This document shows positions 30,303 to 31,404 of a DNA stretch of 31,404 nt, piece by piece (the stretch's first letter is position 1; every line of letters begins with the position of its first letter). Below the pieces are notes generated by a model that had not been told where the DNA came from, did no database searches, and saw only the letters and a list, made by a program, of their open reading frames with translations. This DNA comes from UBA7803 sp041608775 (GTDB lineage: Bacteria > Pseudomonadota > Gammaproteobacteria > Pseudomonadales > Azotimanducaceae). Both the position numbers and the translations under genes were made by a program. The stretch spans positions 1-31,404 of the forward strand of contig JBFISC010000010.1 of NCBI GenBank assembly GCA_041608775.1, read 5' to 3'.

Positions 30303-30911
30303 ATGATCGGCCGCATCGAAGGGCAGCTCGTCGAGGTCAGCGACAACGTCATTCTGCTGGCCGTGGGCGGCGTCGGCTACGAGCTCGAGGTGACTCACAA
30401 CGTGCTCGCAGCGCTGCCCGGCCGGGATCGCGCGGTGCGTCTGTACACCCATTTCGTGGTCCGCGAGGATGCCCAGCAGCTCTATGGCTTCGCCTCGCGG
30501 GGCGAGCGAGACCTGTTCCGGGTTTTGATCCGCATCAGCGGGGTGGGGCCGAAGCTGGCGCTGGCCCTGATCTCCAGCATGACCCTGGCCGAGCTCGCCG
30601 CTGCGGTGGGCAGCGACGACGTCGACGTGCTGGTGCGGGTGCCCGGGGTCGGTCGCAAGAAGGCCGAGCGGCTGCTGGTCGAGCTGCGCGACAAGCTGCC
30701 GGAGACGGTGGCCGTGGCGGCGCCTTCCCCTGCCACCGCGGCGGCCGGAATGGCCGTGCAGGAGGCGGAGAAGGCGCTGGTGTCGCTCGGCTACCGGCCG
30801 CCGGAGGCGGCCAGGCTCGTGGCCTCCATCAAGGACCAGGCGGACAGCGCCGAGGCGCTGGTCCGGGCGGCGCTGAAGCGGGTGGCCGGACAGGCCGAGA
30901 CCGCATCGTGA
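30303..30911 (+). CDS. ruvA: Holliday junction branch migration protein RuvA
   Basis: Tetrameric DNA-binding subunit of RuvAB that holds the four-way junction. The 202 residues comprise the OB-fold domain I (MIGRIEGQLVEVSDNVILLAVGGVGYELEV) and two helix-hairpin-helix motifs (RISGVGPKLALALI near 75-88, RVPGVGRKKAERLLVELRDKL near 110-130). A Pro/Ala-rich linker (131-145) leads to the RuvB-binding domain III (AEKALVSLGYRPPEAARLV). The ATG at 30303 matches the E. coli MIGRL start. ruvB follows after 13 bp. Confidence 0.97.
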   Translation: MIGRIEGQLVEVSDNVILLAVGGVGYELEVTHNVLAALPGRDRAVRLYTHFVVREDAQQLYGFASRGERDLFRVLIRISGVGPKLALALISSMTLAELAAAVGSDDVDVLVRVPGVGRKKAERLLVELRDKLPETVAVAAPSPATAAAGMAVQEAEKALVSLGYRPPEAARLVASIKDQADSAEALVRAALKRVAGQAETAS

Positions 30912-30924
30912 TCGAGGCCGCAGT

Positions 30925-31404
30925 ATGAGCATTGAGCCCGATCGTCTGGTGGACGCTGCCGGCCAGCCCGACGAGGTCCGCTTCGACCGGGCCCTGCGCC
31001 CCGTGCGGCTGGCGGAATACGTCGGCCAGGACGACGTCCGAGAGCAGATGGACATCTTCATCCGCGCTGCCCTCGGCCGCGACGAGCCGCTGGATCACAC
31101 GCTGATCTTCGGACCCCCCGGGCTGGGCAAGACGACGCTGGCCCACATCATTGCCCACGAGATGGGGGTGGCGCTCAAGTCGACCTCCGGGCCGGTGCTC
31201 GAGCGCCCGGCCGAGCTTGCCGCGATGCTCACCAACCTGGAAGCCGGCGACGTGTTGTTCGTCGATGAGATTCACCGCCTCAGCCCGGTGGTGGAGGAGA
31301 TCCTCTACCCGGCCATGGAGGACTATCAGATCGACATCCTCATCGGCGAGGGTCCGGCGGCGCGGTCGCTGAAGCTGGACTTGCCGCGCTTCACCCTGGT
31401 GGGC
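30925..31404 (+). CDS. ruvB: Holliday junction branch migration ATPase RuvB (truncated by window end)
   Basis: AAA+ ATPase motor of the RuvAB complex. The first 160 codons are present and in frame to the last base. After the start MSIEPDRLVDAAGQ come RFDRALRPVRLAEYVGQ, Walker A GPPGLGKT (63-70), Walker B VDEIHRL (near 115), and EEILYPAMEDYQIDILIGEGPAARS, all diagnostic of RuvB. The start ATG has GAGG 7 bases upstream. The rest of the ATPase domain and the winged helix lie beyond the edge. Confidence 0.96.
   Translation, partial: MSIEPDRLVDAAGQPDEVRFDRALRPVRLAEYVGQDDVREQMDIFIRAALGRDEPLDHTLIFGPPGLGKTTLAHIIAHEMGVALKSTSGPVLERPAELAAMLTNLEAGDVLFVDEIHRLSPVVEEILYPAMEDYQIDILIGEGPAARSLKLDLPRFTLVG

Noticed and set aside
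1..31404. tRNA, rRNA, CRISPR, insertion sequences, attachment sites
   Set aside because: No tRNA-like cloverleaf, regularly spaced repeats, transposase or integrase was seen on reading both strands. A covariance-model search would be needed to exclude small RNAs.

Overview
The window is chromosomal DNA from a high-GC, free-living proteobacterium. Several conserved blocks point to the Gammaproteobacteria: fmdB-like / aspS / yebC / ruvC / ruvA / ruvB, proS beside a lytic transglycosylase, arsC(yfgD) / wrbA / DUF2069, and an RhlB-type helicase. I cannot name the genus from sequence alone. Genes are densely packed, with many 1-8 bp stop/start overlaps and frequent GTG or TTG starts. I see no tRNA or rRNA genes, IS elements, CRISPR arrays or phage genes.

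Layout. (1) 1-4938, minus strand: unknown soluble protein, membrane protein, ArgC, subgroup Ic aspartate aminotransferase and RhlB (cut by the left edge). (2) 4980-6427, minus: a serine hydrolase coupled to a DUF1295 membrane reductase-like protein, divergent from an ABC exporter half-transporter (6559-8367, plus). (3) 8401-12391, plus: alpha-methylacyl-CoA racemase-like protein, an unknown basic protein, propionyl-CoA synthetase and a small ABM-type monooxygenase, together suggesting branched or short acyl-CoA metabolism. (4) 12385-13710, minus: ArsC-like reductase, WrbA-like quinone reductase and DUF2069, divergent from a TlpA-like thioredoxin. (5) 14266-23713: an accessory island of two divergent operons. 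(6) 23729-26079, minus: proS and a lytic transglycosylase. (7) 26216-26674, minus: an HU protein with an H1-like tail, with a clear promoter and terminator. (8) 26901-31404, plus: FmdB-like zinc ribbon, aspS, yebC, ruvC, ruvA and ruvB (cut by the right edge).

The most unusual part is the island at 14.27-23.71 kb. Leftward it encodes an SMP-30-type lactonase, a uronate-dehydrogenase-like SDR, an HPr-kinase-like P-loop kinase and a PqqD/RRE protein. The RRE protein has a C-terminal tail that looks like a lasso-peptide leader (YxxPxL). Rightward it encodes a cellobiose-2-epimerase-like protein, two tandem GT2 glycosyltransferases, two PF14907-like nucleotidyltransferases (one with a degenerate active site) and an HD-like protein whose HD pair reads HN. 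Kinase plus nucleotidyltransferase plus RRE recalls the phospho-tailoring part of paeninodin-type lasso-peptide clusters, but no cyclase, leader protease or transporter is present. I infer a peptide- or protein-directed phosphorylation and sugar-modification system in which the RRE protein may carry its own substrate-like tail. That is a hypothesis.
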